Below are positions 18,701 to 28,160 of a stretch of DNA of 64,000 nt, one piece after another. A program made the translations under genes and the position numbers. This DNA is from Paenibacillus sp. FSL H3-0469 (GTDB lineage: Bacteria > Bacillota > Bacilli > Paenibacillales > Paenibacillaceae): NCBI RefSeq assembly GCF_038051945.1, contig NZ_CP150302.1, forward strand, positions 620,001 through 684,000, written 5' to 3'. The notes under the pieces were generated by a model. That model searched no databases and was not told where the DNA came from. It saw only the letters and a program-made list of their open reading frames with translations. The stretch's first letter is position 1, and each line of letters starts with the position of its first letter.

Positions 18701-21700
18701 TTGATTTCACTGATACCGCAGGCAGTCAGCCATTTATTGATGCTCTGCTTGGCAAGAAGCTGACACTTCACGGAATCATCGATTTCTCAGATCTTCATGT
18801 CCAGCCGAAGTCTTGCTCCAAGCAGAGCTACGGCAAAATCATGCTGTTGCAGACCCTAGTCAAGCAGGCGGGCAAGAATTTCCGGATCATTCATTTAACC
18901 GGGGGTGTTCAGGGCCCCGGAGGAACGCATACACTGGCGGGTGCTGATGTTGCCGGTCTAATCCGCACCATCGGTGCCGAGTACAGACAGATTACCGCCC
19001 GTACGGTGGATATCGGAGCCGGGGCCATGGATATTCAGGCTCAGCTTCAAATGGTGCAGGCAGAATTATGCCAGGAATCTGCAGCAGCGGAGGCAGCTTA
19101 CAAGGACGGCTGCCGCCATGAGCCGGTACTAACCGTCCTGAAGCAGGAGAATAAATGGAACAACCGAAGACCGGACAACAGGCTATCGCTGGACCCGGAG
19201 AAGGTCTATGTCATTACCGGGGGGACACGGGGAATCGGAGCCGAGTTGGCCCGACTGCTGGTCAGAAGAGGGGCGCGGAAGCTGGTGCTAATGGGAATCC
19301 AGGCATATCCTGCACGGGCAGAGTGGTCCGGAATCTTGTCTGATGCGGGCCAGAGCCCCGGGAATCAGGCGCGGATCAAGCGGATCATGGAGCTGGAAGC
19401 CTACGGTGCCTGCATTGACATCTTCTCCGGATCGTTGACCGATACCGCGCGGCTCCAGTCCTTTATCGGGAATATCCGTCAGCAACGGGGCGAAATAGGC
19501 GGCGTGATCCACTGCGCAGGCTCAAGTCTGAATAAGCATCCGGCTTTTGTTCATAAAAGCATCAGCGAGATTAAGCAGGTATTCGAGCCAAAGGTGGAAG
19601 CGATGTCTTCCCTCCAGCAGGTGTTCGCTGGGGATGAACTGGAATTCTTCGTTCTATTCTCTTCCATTTCAGCCTTGGCCCCACTGCTGGCTGCGGGTCT
19701 TAGTGATTACAGTGCCGCCAACTATTATCTGGACCTGTATGCACAGTGCCAGCACACCCTGGGCAACACGCATTATCAGTCGATTCTCTGGCCGAGCTGG
19801 TCGGAGGTAGGGATGCTGGCGGATTCAGGGTTCCTGCTCAGCCCGCTCTATACAGAAACCGGCCTCACCGCGCACAGCCTGGCCGACGGTCTCTCCATGC
19901 TGGAGGATATCCTCTGCGGCAAGGAGGAGCCCAGCGTCATTCCGGCCATTCTCAACATGGACCTGTATAGCCCGGAATTATGGCTCAGGACGAGCGCGGA
20001 GCGGTCCAGGGCGGGAGCTTCGCCGAAGACATCCCAGCCGGATCAGACGGGCAGCTCCGGCACTGCGGCTCCAGGAATCCCGGATATAGCGGTTCCCTTA
20101 GCGGAACTGCAGCAGGCATCCAATCTGATACTTGATCTGTTCTGCACAGAGCTGAAGCTGCCGAGGGAACGTATACGTGAGGATGTTCCTTTTGCCGAGA
20201 TTGGTGTGGATTCCATTCTGTTGATTGAAGTCATTAAGCAGCTGGACATCGCCTTTAAGACCCGTATAGATCCTGCGCTGTTCTTCGAGCTTAGGGATAT
20301 ACGTGCACTGGCGGAGCATCTCTGTTCGAACCGTGCTGAGCTTGCGGAGAAACCGGAACAGCTTGATCACGGCGAACAACCGGAACGCGAAGAGCAGCAC
20401 TTACAGACTGGTAATGAGATTAGATTCGCCGGGCAGTACAGCCGGGTGCCGGAATTCCAAACCGCCCGCAGCCATGAAGGCAAGGCGACAATACAGAGCA
20501 CGCACCAGGTGCCGGACGATATGCACGCTTCCCCGGGTAATGCGGATGAGCGGATTGCCGTCATCGGCATGGGCTGTCATTTTCCGGGAGCGGGCGGCAA
20601 GGAGGCCTTCTGGAATAACCTGCGGGAAGGGATAGACAGTATTACCGAGGTTCCGGCCAGCCGCTGGGACAAGGATAAATGGTATGCCCCGCAGCATGCC
20701 GCCGGAAAAAGTATCAGCAAATGGGGAGGCTTCCTGGAGGATATCGAGAGCTTTGACGGCGGATATTTCGGGATTACGGAGAATATGGAGCAGATCAGCC
20801 CGCTGATGCGGCAGTGTCTGGAGGTTACGGCAGAGACCCTGCTGGATGCAGGGTATGAGCAGGCGGAAATCAGCGGGAAAAAGGTCGGTGTATTCATCGG
20901 TGCCCATCCCGGCTCCTATCCCGGCTGGGTGCAGGAGATCAATAAGAATACGATCATCGGCATCGGGCAGAACTTCATCGCGGCCTACGCCTCGCATTTC
21001 TTCAATCTCAAAGGTCCCAGCTTCACAGTGGACAGCGCCTGCTCTTCCTCGCTCCTGAGTCTGCATCTGGCCTGCCAGAGCATCCGGTTGGGTGAATCGG
21101 AGATGGCGGTAGCGGGAGGGGTGGACCTGCTGCTCGATGAGCGCCCTCACCTCGTGTTCAGTGCCTCCAGAGCGATGTCGCCGGACGGCAAATGCCATAC
21201 CTTCGATGAGGAGGCGAACGGCATTGTGCCCGGAGAAGGCTGCGGGATGGTACTGCTCAAGCCGCTTACCCGGGCCCTTGCCGACGGGGACAGCATCTAT
21301 GCGGTAATCGAAGCTTCGGCCGCAGGCAATGACGGACGGACCATGGGCGTAACTACTCCAAGCATGCAGGGACAGGAGGAGGTTATCGCTGAAGCCATCC
21401 AGCGTGCCGGGATCGACCCGGGGACGATTGGTTATGTGGAGACCCATGGCACAGGGACGATGATTGGCGATCCGATTGAGCTGAAGGCCCTGACTTCCGT
21501 ATTTAAAAAATACACCGCCGCCACCGGCTTTTGCGGTGTAGGCAGCGTGAAGACCAATATCGGCCATTGCCTCAGTGCGGCGGGCATAGCCAGCTTCATC
21601 AAGACCGTGCTCTGTGTACATCACAAGACGCTTGTACCCACGCTGAATTGCAGCCGGCCGAATCCGCGCTTTGACTTTGCGCATTCGCCTTTTTATCCGG

Positions 21701-21963
21701 TGCTTGCAGCTTCAGCCTGGGACAATCACGGAGAGCAACGCCGGGCAGCCGTCAGCTCCTTCGGCTTCGGCGGCACCAATGTGCACATGATTATCGGGGA
21801 ATGCGGGGAGGCTGCACGAAGTGACTATATCCCCCGCAGGCGGCCGCTGCCGGAGGCGGTGTTCAACAAGCATCGGGCTTGGGTGGACCGCAGGCAACAG
21901 GCACGGGGGCAGACTCAGGAGGAGCTGGACCAGCTGTCCTTCCTGCAATTCATTGAAGAGTGA
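15751..21963 (+). CDS. PKS2: trans-AT polyketide synthase, module 3 and the KS of module 4
   Basis: The 2070-residue protein begins with a KS (21-445; C182, H317, H357, with the GVNQDGKTNGITAP signature). A dead DH-like fold follows (638-910). It keeps the HPLVHRNIST entry but has no HxxxGxxxxP. Next are KR (1150-1340; GGTRGIG, S1305, Y1320, N1324, A-like), ACP (S1488 in GVDS) and a second KS (1601-2035; C1764 in DSACSSS, H1899, H1939). That last KS lacks the near-universal MDPQ.R block, and its post-KS linker ends at the C-terminus. Its DH, ACP and KR are on PKS3, so module 4 is split. Module 3 should leave a hydroxyl. The ATG lies six bases after PKS1. The Shine-Dalgarno site (GGAGGG, 15732-15737) is inside the last codons of PKS1. 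The stop overlaps an alternative GTG start of PKS3. Confidence 0.96.
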   Translation: MLSRTYTADPSPSQGNVRREDIAIIGISGRFSGAENVEEYWNNLIAESDCVQEAPAERRELSKLSPEQKTHIRYGGFIPGADQFDPLFFRLSPKEAEHMDPRQRLFLEESWKAIEDAGYSLEEMSGSKCGIFVGLQQGEYLERFAGQLNEYVPTGNSLSVIPARISYLLNLKGPSIALDTACSSSLVALSLACDSLHSGGSDLAIAGGVQIMLEPWIYMSLGKLGMLNTDGICKPFAEEADGIGLGEGAGAVLLKKYADARRDGDHIYGIIAGIGVNQDGKTNGITAPNGLAQTALEREIYGKYQINPEHITYVEAHGTGTRLGDPIEVAALTESFRAFTDRKQYCHLGSVKGNIGHTLSASGIAGLIKVLLSLKHGRIPATLHTGTENKLIDFQNSPFYVGKQSEEWRREEGRPRMAAVSSFGMSGTNAHVVIAEYIEDILSGPDGEQDGNILLFPLSAQSDRALEAKARDLLDALRNDPGLTELANVSYTLLAGRDHYAYRSMFVASSREELVRELETYLLREPGSGWYSGGGSGSSTEVNPALKAKMERLLAQFHQDRFPPQERAKAAQLIANYYIKGYAISFISLPLPRSFRRVSLPGYPFDYMRCWIDAGEEKARTLQSGGAASPITVDMGLLHPLVHRNISTVQGICFISEPGAARQAMPGKKVYGMAVFSEAVLLAMGVQAAVLGGGASGITALERVQFSHPVAGKQPGKLHIRLQDEDGSLRFAVQCEGAEQNVLAAGTARTDLISSLEERAVADIRKLQQEAAQVRTGEEVYRILENQGMAYEEHALVITGMYSSLSGQLVEISQAVSGQADDMLSARLTEAVLQSLNADMIACGGTAAAVYEIGKIRLVSPAASARFLYFQSGRIGNSHNNSGLHYDVHVLNECGEEVLVYKDIHMVPLRTDGLISGGQYGLLKKDWVKSEQTQQQKRLDGQYLVIINEEMDEAALAAVKAALDPPLILCDGIRQQARDSVLDVDFTDTAGSQPFIDALLGKKLTLHGIIDFSDLHVQPKSCSKQSYGKIMLLQTLVKQAGKNFRIIHLTGGVQGPGGTHTLAGADVAGLIRTIGAEYRQITARTVDIGAGAMDIQAQLQMVQAELCQESAAAEAAYKDGCRHEPVLTVLKQENKWNNRRPDNRLSLDPEKVYVITGGTRGIGAELARLLVRRGARKLVLMGIQAYPARAEWSGILSDAGQSPGNQARIKRIMELEAYGACIDIFSGSLTDTARLQSFIGNIRQQRGEIGGVIHCAGSSLNKHPAFVHKSISEIKQVFEPKVEAMSSLQQVFAGDELEFFVLFSSISALAPLLAAGLSDYSAANYYLDLYAQCQHTLGNTHYQSILWPSWSEVGMLADSGFLLSPLYTETGLTAHSLADGLSMLEDILCGKEEPSVIPAILNMDLYSPELWLRTSAERSRAGASPKTSQPDQTGSSGTAAPGIPDIAVPLAELQQASNLILDLFCTELKLPRERIREDVPFAEIGVDSILLIEVIKQLDIAFKTRIDPALFFELRDIRALAEHLCSNRAELAEKPEQLDHGEQPEREEQHLQTGNEIRFAGQYSRVPEFQTARSHEGKATIQSTHQVPDDMHASPGNADERIAVIGMGCHFPGAGGKEAFWNNLREGIDSITEVPASRWDKDKWYAPQHAAGKSISKWGGFLEDIESFDGGYFGITENMEQISPLMRQCLEVTAETLLDAGYEQAEISGKKVGVFIGAHPGSYPGWVQEINKNTIIGIGQNFIAAYASHFFNLKGPSFTVDSACSSSLLSLHLACQSIRLGESEMAVAGGVDLLLDERPHLVFSASRAMSPDGKCHTFDEEANGIVPGEGCGMVLLKPLTRALADGDSIYAVIEASAAGNDGRTMGVTTPSMQGQEEVIAEAIQRAGIDPGTIGYVETHGTGTMIGDPIELKALTSVFKKYTAATGFCGVGSVKTNIGHCLSAAGIASFIKTVLCVHHKTLVPTLNCSRPNPRFDFAHSPFYPVLAASAWDNHGEQRRAAVSSFGFGGTNVHMIIGECGEAARSDYIPRRRPLPEAVFNKHRAWVDRRQQARGQTQEELDQLSFLQFIEE

Positions 21964-21995
21964 GCTTGAATACGGGAGAGCGGAGAGGTGCGGGG

Positions 21996-24900
21996 ATGGA
22001 CACTTTACACGGCACAAGGTTCAGTACAGTAATCACCAACAGCAATTACATTGTCAGAGATCATCGGGTCCATGGTGTGCGGATGATGCCGGGAGTCACA
22101 CTGCTGGACATGATCTGCCGGTTCCTGCAGACCAAGGGCGTGAATCTGCGTGACATTGAGCTGCGCAAGGTCCTGTTCAGCGAGCCGGTCACAACCAGTG
22201 ATCAGTACGATAAGAAGATCCGGATCACTTTCACAAGGGCAGCAGACGGGTACGGGATTGTGGCACAGTCCCGGAAGGTCAAGGGGCACCGCGAGCTGGA
22301 CAGTGTCTGGGATGAGAATCTGCGCTGCGAGCTGCATTTGTCTCCTCCGCGCAGCGGCGAACGGAAATCGATTGACATCGGGCAGATCAAAAGCCAGAGC
22401 CGGCGTGTGGAAGACCTGGACCATGCCTACAGCTATGTACGGCGAATTGATATCCGCCACCTTGAATTCATGAAGGGTCTGGGGAAGCTGTATTATGGCG
22501 ACCAGCGGATTCTCGCGGAGATTAGTCTGGGAGAACTGGCCAGGGAGTATATGGATCACTTCTGCATGCATCCTTGTTATCTGGATGCGGCCACGCTGGT
22601 GCAGGGCTTCGTCGTCCTGCAGGAGCTGGATTTCTCCCGCGGAATTCAAGCCTCCATTCCGATGTTCATCGAATCCTTCCATGCGTATGAACCAATGAAG
22701 GAGCAGATCTACGTCTACATTAAGGATGAGGGTTACCCGGATGGCGACATCCGTGACCTGATGTATTTCGATATTGAGGTATATAACGCACAGGGGGAAG
22801 AGATAGCCTGCTTCAAGCGCTGGGGCCTCAAAAAGATCCGCTCCAAGGAGCTGATCCGCAATCCCCGGAAGCTCCTGAATCCGGTTGATCCGGCAGCGGA
22901 GACGGAGCCGGGGACGGGGACGAATACGGTACAGACTAATCCTAGCGTGCCGCTGAACCTGGCGGGGAATCCGGCTGGAGAACGTGCACGCCAGGACGCG
23001 GTTACCTCTTATCTGAAGCATCTGGTAAGCGATTTGTCCGGAAGGGACGAGGCCGGGCTTCAGACAGAGGAGGGCTTTTATAGTCTGGGGCTCAATTCAC
23101 AGCATCTGCTGGACATCGTGAAGCGGCTGGAGGAGAGGCTGGGATGCCCATTGTATCCGACGCTGCTCTTCGAATATGCCACACTGGATGAGCTGAGCCG
23201 CTATATTCTCCGGGAGCACGCAGAGTCGTTCTTTCGTTCCGGTACGGTTGTGCACGCCTATACCCCAGCTTGGACAGAACGTCCGTTAAGACATCCGGGA
23301 GGGCTGGGATATCCGAGGCAACAGGAGCAGGTGCTGGTCTTATGCCGGGAACGGGATACGCTGCCGGATCTGACTGAAGCTGCGGCTGGCAACCGGTACA
23401 CCTTCGTACATCCGGGAGAAGAATTCGCTGTAGAAGGGCCGGGCTTGTACCGCATCAATCTGGCCCGTGAACAGGATTACAAGCAGCTCGCGGATGCATT
23501 ATCCGCGTCAAGACAGTTGCCAACGGTTCTAATCAACAGCCTGAACTGCAGCGGGGAGAGCCGGATTGATCTGACGGAGCCGTCCGGGCAGCGGGTAATG
23601 CCCATGTTCTGCATTCTTAGAGAGCTGCTGCGCAGCAGAATAGAATCGGCTGTAAAAGTATTGTATCTGTACAATCGGACAGGCTCTGCGGCTCATCCGG
23701 GTGATTCAGCCATGGAAGGATTTCTGGCCTGTCTTCAATCGGAGACAGATAAAGTAACTTATAAATGCATCGGACTAGACGCGGAGAACACACAACACTT
23801 ACATACCCTTGTCCGTAACGAGCTTCATGAGGGCTGGGAAGATGGCCGAAGCATCGAATATACACAGGGGACACGTAGAATCCGGACTTACCGCAAGGCC
23901 GGTCAAACCGCTGGCGGTGAAGCGGCAGCGATCCGCAGACATCATATTTATTTAATTACCGGCGGGGCCGGCGGGATTGGACAGCAGCTGGCGGCGTATG
24001 TTCTGAAGCAAGGCGGGACAGCTCTCCTCTGCGGCAGAGCAGCGAAGCTGCTGGAACAAAACCTGGCTGCGTTAGGCGCGCATCCGCAGCTGGACTATAT
24101 GGCTTGCGATGTAACCGACAGGTCATCGGTGGAGCGGCTGCATGCTTATGTGAAGGAGAAGTACGGCAGGCTGGACGGGATTTTTCACGGTGCGGGAATG
24201 ACCCGGGATTCGCTGCTGGTTCATAAGGACAGTGCAGATTTCCTTGACGTACTGCGGGCGAAGACAGAAGGGACGGCGAATCTGGATGAAGTATTTCAGG
24301 AGGAGCCGCTGGCGTTCTTCGCCGGGTTCTCTTCTGTCGCGGGGGTCCTGGGCAATCCGGCTCAAAGCGATTATGCGTATGCGAACTTGTACATGGACGG
24401 CTATATGCAGCATAGGGAAATATGGAGAACGCAGGGACGGAGGAGCGGTAAATCCCTGTCTGTTAACTGGCCGCTCTGGCGCGACGGGGGGATGAAGGGC
24501 GGCGAGCACACAGAGCTTGCGCTAAAAAATAAATTCGGCATTGCGGTGTTGGATACCTCCGCAGCAATCGCGGCGCTGGAGTGGGCCTTGCAGCGCGAAG
24601 AAGCCGTACTGCTCATGGCTCCGGGGGAAGAACTCCGAATCGATGAATTCCTGATTAGAGAAGGAAGTCCAGCAAGTGAGCCTGCGGTTGCTCCGCAGCC
24701 CGAGTTCATCCAGAGCCCGTCCAGAGCCGCCGGAAGCGAAGACGGGGATCTCGCAATTATCGGCATCAGCGGAAGATTCCCGGGGGCGGACAATCTGGAA
24801 GAATATTGGGAGCTGCTCAAGTCAGGCCGGGATGCGGTAACTGAGATCGATCCGCAGCGGTGGAACCATGAAGAACAGCAGCTTACGGCACAGGAGAGCT

Positions 24901-27900
24901 GGGGCAAGGATAGCTCCAGATGGGGCGGCTTCCTGCGCGATGTGGACAAGTTCGATTCCCTCCTGTTCAATGTCGCCCCTTATCAAGCCGCGCTGATGGA
25001 CCCGCATGAGCGGATATTCCTGGAGCTGGCCTGGGAGACATTCGAGGATGGGGGATATAACCGCTCAGCACTAAAAGGCAAGAAGGTGGGCGTATTCACT
25101 GGAGCGATGTGGATGCAATACCAGCTTTACAATACCGGCCGGCAGGTTTCCACTTCTACGATCTCCTCCATTGCTAACCGGGTATCCTACTATTTTGGAC
25201 TGACCGGACCTTCTCTGGGCATTGACACGATGTGCTCTTCCTCCATGACGGCACTGCATCTGGCCTGCCAGAGCGTGAAGAATCAGGATTGTGCCATGGC
25301 GCTGGTCGGAGGCGTTAACCTCTCCGTACACCCGGATAAATATCTTCTGTTGTCCCAGGGCAACTTCGCTTCTTCAGACGGCAGATGCCGCAGCTTCGGT
25401 GAAGGCGGGGATGGGTATGTACCGGCAGAGGCGGCGGGGGCCATCCTGATTAAGCCGCTGCGGCAGGCAGAGCGGGATCATGACCGCATTTATGCAATCA
25501 TCAAAGGCAGCGCCATCAACCATGGCGGCGAAGCCAGCGGATTCACCGTACCTAATCAGCGTGCACAGGAAGAAGCGGTAACGGAAGCGATCACCAGAAG
25601 CGGTGTGGATGCAGGCACGATCAATTATATTGAAGCACACGGGACAGGTACCCCACTTGGTGATCCTGTTGAGATGCAGGCGCTAATGAATGCTTTTGCC
25701 CCCTATAGGAATGCTGGCTTCAGCTGTGCCATAGGCTCGGTCAAATCCAATATCGGCCATGCTGAAGCGGCAGCCGGAATATCAGCCATCGCGAAGGTCA
25801 TCCTTCAGATGCAGCATGGGCAGCTCGTACCTTCATTACATTCGGAGCCCCTTAACCCGCATCTGCGGCTTGAGGATTCGGGCTTCTATATTCAGCGGAA
25901 GCTTGAGACATGGTTACCTGTCACACGTAGGGGCCAGGAACGGACAACCGTATACCCTAGACGCGCTGGCATCAGTGCCTTCGGTGCAGGCGGTTCCAAC
26001 GCTCATGTCATTCTGGAGCAATATACAGGCAGTCTAGAGGACAGCAATCAGGAACAGGAAGAGACGGATACACACGGACCTTATGTCTTTGTGTTGTCCG
26101 CCCAGACTCCTGAGCGGCTGCAAGCCTATGTCCGGCGGATGAGGGACTTCATCGGACATGAGCAGGCTGAGGACTGGGGCCATATGAAGGAAGTGCTCTC
26201 ATATCTGAAGCAGCAGATGGCTCAGATGCTGGATCTTAAGATTACCGGGATTACGGAGGATCACACCCTCTCTGAGCTGGGCCTTGGTCCTGTCGAAACG
26301 ATCCGGTTAAAGGAGATGCTCGCGGCAGAATTCGGCCTTGCGGCTGATGCTATCGCTGTTAGCGGTGACTTGACGCTGCTGGAGCTGGGCAATCGGCTTA
26401 TACCCGGAAGAGCAAGTACGGAATTACGCGGGGCTGGCGATGAAGCGAAGACTGGTGCTGTACACGAGCTATCTCTAATGGGGCTAAGCTATACCCTTCA
26501 GGTTGCCAGAGAACCTATGAAGCACCGGGTAGCCATCGTATACAGCACTCGAAACGAGCTTCTAGCTTTGCTTACGGATTACTTGGATGAGCGGGCTTCT
26601 GGCCAGTGCTTCGCTTCACAGGTACATGGCCAATCATTACCGGAGGTCCCGGCATACAAGCTGCATGAAGCCGGAAGCCTGGCCCGGGCCTGGGCGCAAG
26701 GCGCTGCGATAGACTGGCGGGCGCTGTACGGGAATTCAACACCTGAGCTTGTATCGCTGCCGCATTACCCTTTTGCCCGCAAAAGCTATTGGATAGAGGC
26801 TGCGAATTCATTACATCCAACGACAAGTACACAAGAGCCTGTAAAAACGGCACAGGCTTCGGAACCCGCAGTGCCCATTGCAGCCGGGACGGCGTATACC
26901 GGAGACGAAGTTGTGCTTGAACGGCTGGAAGGCGGCGTAGCATTGATCCGCATGCAGGATATCAGACATAACAACACATTCACCCATGAGGTCATACAGG
27001 GACTAACCCATTGCTTCAACCTTGCACAGCAGGACGAACAGATCAAGGCAATTGTCGTTGCCGGGGATGAGCGGATCTTCTCCATGGGCGGCACCCAGGA
27101 GCAGCTGTTGGATATTTCCGACTCGATGCTGAGCTTCACGGACGCCCCGATCCTCTATAGGGGGATGCTGGAATGCCCTATTCCGGTAATCTCCGCGATG
27201 GAAGGCCATGCTTCCGGAGGCGGTATGCTGTTCGGATTGTACGCGGATATCGTGGTGATGGCTGAAGAGAGCGTTTATTCTGCTGCTTTTGCCAAATATG
27301 GCTTCACCCCGGGAATGGGCGCCACCTTCATCCTGGAGGACAAGCTGGGCAAAAACCTCGCCATGGAAATGATGTTCACGGCCAGCATGTACACAGGAGA
27401 ACAGCTCAAAGACAGAGCTGCACCGGTTCTCTTCAGGGCTAAGAATAAGGTATTGCAGGAAGCCGTGTCGATTGCCCGGCAAATTGCCGGGAAGCCCCGG
27501 ACGACTGTTAGCGTGCTGAAGCAGGAGCTGTCCAGCCGGGTGCTGGAACCGCTGCTGCGCTGTGTAGAACGGGAGAATGAAATGCACCGGATTACGTTCA
27601 CCACACCAGAGGTCAAGGCGAAGATCCGCCATTTATACCGGCCTCGGACGCCGGAAGCAGATGAACAGGAAAGCGGCAAGCGGGCAGCAGGCACAGCACC
27701 AGACGGAGCAGGGAATATGAAATACCCGGATACAAAGGAGAATGCGGCTGCTGATACAAATGCCGAAGCTGCGATGAGCATCAGGAGCGAACTCACCCGG
27801 ATCGTTGCCGGGCGGATTCAACTGGATGAAGAGAAGCTGGATGCGGAGATGAGTTTCAAGGAGATGGGGGTGGATTCCATCAGCGGTGTGGAGATTGTCC

Positions 27901-28160
27901 GCGATCTGAACGAGTGCTTCGGACTCCGGCTGGATACCATCGATATTTATGATTACTACTCCATTAACCTGCTTGCAGAGCACATCGGACGTATACAGGG
28001 TGTATTGCTGGAACCCAAGGCTGCCGAGGTATCAGTGCAAGCCGTTGACGCTCCGCTTAACCCGGAGGATCACGACCTGCTGGAGCTTTTGTCCAGACTG
28101 GACGGGGATGAGCTGGATGTGGATGAGGTTGCCCAGTTCTTGGAGGTGTACTATGAGTAA
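21996..28160 (+). CDS. PKS3: trans-AT polyketide synthase, rest of module 4 and beta-branching module 5 with ECH
   Basis: I prefer the ATG at 21996 (GGAGAGG seven bases upstream). A GTG at 21960 overlapping the PKS2 stop is possible and adds 12 residues. The 2054-residue product starts with a DH (HxxxGxxxxP from H23; D197, but L201 where Q/H is usual). This is followed by ACP (S368 in GLNS), then KR (648-840; Y793, N797, B-like Asp), the DH-ACP-KR order seen in Bacillus trans-AT modules. Module 5 is KS (918-1345; C1080 in TMCSSSM, H1215, H1255), an ACP-like insertion (1389-1488), an in-line crotonase/ECH domain (1634-1881) and ACP (S1961 in GVDSISGVEIVRDLN). The C-terminus (about 2025-2054) is a helical docking domain. 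ECH plus paired ACPs point to beta-branching. Confidence 0.96.
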   Translation: MDTLHGTRFSTVITNSNYIVRDHRVHGVRMMPGVTLLDMICRFLQTKGVNLRDIELRKVLFSEPVTTSDQYDKKIRITFTRAADGYGIVAQSRKVKGHRELDSVWDENLRCELHLSPPRSGERKSIDIGQIKSQSRRVEDLDHAYSYVRRIDIRHLEFMKGLGKLYYGDQRILAEISLGELAREYMDHFCMHPCYLDAATLVQGFVVLQELDFSRGIQASIPMFIESFHAYEPMKEQIYVYIKDEGYPDGDIRDLMYFDIEVYNAQGEEIACFKRWGLKKIRSKELIRNPRKLLNPVDPAAETEPGTGTNTVQTNPSVPLNLAGNPAGERARQDAVTSYLKHLVSDLSGRDEAGLQTEEGFYSLGLNSQHLLDIVKRLEERLGCPLYPTLLFEYATLDELSRYILREHAESFFRSGTVVHAYTPAWTERPLRHPGGLGYPRQQEQVLVLCRERDTLPDLTEAAAGNRYTFVHPGEEFAVEGPGLYRINLAREQDYKQLADALSASRQLPTVLINSLNCSGESRIDLTEPSGQRVMPMFCILRELLRSRIESAVKVLYLYNRTGSAAHPGDSAMEGFLACLQSETDKVTYKCIGLDAENTQHLHTLVRNELHEGWEDGRSIEYTQGTRRIRTYRKAGQTAGGEAAAIRRHHIYLITGGAGGIGQQLAAYVLKQGGTALLCGRAAKLLEQNLAALGAHPQLDYMACDVTDRSSVERLHAYVKEKYGRLDGIFHGAGMTRDSLLVHKDSADFLDVLRAKTEGTANLDEVFQEEPLAFFAGFSSVAGVLGNPAQSDYAYANLYMDGYMQHREIWRTQGRRSGKSLSVNWPLWRDGGMKGGEHTELALKNKFGIAVLDTSAAIAALEWALQREEAVLLMAPGEELRIDEFLIREGSPASEPAVAPQPEFIQSPSRAAGSEDGDLAIIGISGRFPGADNLEEYWELLKSGRDAVTEIDPQRWNHEEQQLTAQESWGKDSSRWGGFLRDVDKFDSLLFNVAPYQAALMDPHERIFLELAWETFEDGGYNRSALKGKKVGVFTGAMWMQYQLYNTGRQVSTSTISSIANRVSYYFGLTGPSLGIDTMCSSSMTALHLACQSVKNQDCAMALVGGVNLSVHPDKYLLLSQGNFASSDGRCRSFGEGGDGYVPAEAAGAILIKPLRQAERDHDRIYAIIKGSAINHGGEASGFTVPNQRAQEEAVTEAITRSGVDAGTINYIEAHGTGTPLGDPVEMQALMNAFAPYRNAGFSCAIGSVKSNIGHAEAAAGISAIAKVILQMQHGQLVPSLHSEPLNPHLRLEDSGFYIQRKLETWLPVTRRGQERTTVYPRRAGISAFGAGGSNAHVILEQYTGSLEDSNQEQEETDTHGPYVFVLSAQTPERLQAYVRRMRDFIGHEQAEDWGHMKEVLSYLKQQMAQMLDLKITGITEDHTLSELGLGPVETIRLKEMLAAEFGLAADAIAVSGDLTLLELGNRLIPGRASTELRGAGDEAKTGAVHELSLMGLSYTLQVAREPMKHRVAIVYSTRNELLALLTDYLDERASGQCFASQVHGQSLPEVPAYKLHEAGSLARAWAQGAAIDWRALYGNSTPELVSLPHYPFARKSYWIEAANSLHPTTSTQEPVKTAQASEPAVPIAAGTAYTGDEVVLERLEGGVALIRMQDIRHNNTFTHEVIQGLTHCFNLAQQDEQIKAIVVAGDERIFSMGGTQEQLLDISDSMLSFTDAPILYRGMLECPIPVISAMEGHASGGGMLFGLYADIVVMAEESVYSAAFAKYGFTPGMGATFILEDKLGKNLAMEMMFTASMYTGEQLKDRAAPVLFRAKNKVLQEAVSIARQIAGKPRTTVSVLKQELSSRVLEPLLRCVERENEMHRITFTTPEVKAKIRHLYRPRTPEADEQESGKRAAGTAPDGAGNMKYPDTKENAAADTNAEAAMSIRSELTRIVAGRIQLDEEKLDAEMSFKEMGVDSISGVEIVRDLNECFGLRLDTIDIYDYYSINLLAEHIGRIQGVLLEPKAAEVSVQAVDAPLNPEDHDLLELLSRLDGDELDVDEVAQFLEVYYE
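26160..26460 (+). other. ACP-like insertion in the KS flanking linker of module 5
   Basis: Roughly 100 residues split the post-KS linker of the module 5 KS. Helix spacing resembles an ACP (SELGLGPVETIRLKEML), but the phosphopantetheine serine position is Pro1432 (GLGP instead of GxDS). Confidence 0.5.
26895..27638 (+). other. In-line enoyl-CoA hydratase (ECH2-like) domain of PKS3
   Basis: PKS3 residues about 1634-1881 form a complete crotonase fold. The oxyanion-hole glycines are in GHASGGGM (1737-1744), and KYGFTPGMGAT (1767-1777) is typical of the decarboxylating ECH2 enzymes of HMG-type beta-branching (PksI-like). Family knowledge predicts decarboxylation of a glutaconyl-type intermediate to a beta-methyl or exomethylene branch. 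The HMG synthase, free ACP and ECH1 partners are not in this window. Confidence 0.8.

Noticed and set aside
20401..21684. 427-residue antisense open frame opposite PKS2
   Set aside because: It lies entirely opposite conserved KS and ACP coding sequence, has no ribosome binding site and no recognisable domain. Such mirror frames are expected from the codon bias of GC-rich genes.
27949..28152. Upstream extension of PKS4
   Set aside because: Overlaps the last ACP and docking domain of PKS3 in another frame. The ATG at 28153 has a good Shine-Dalgarno site and starts the docking motif.
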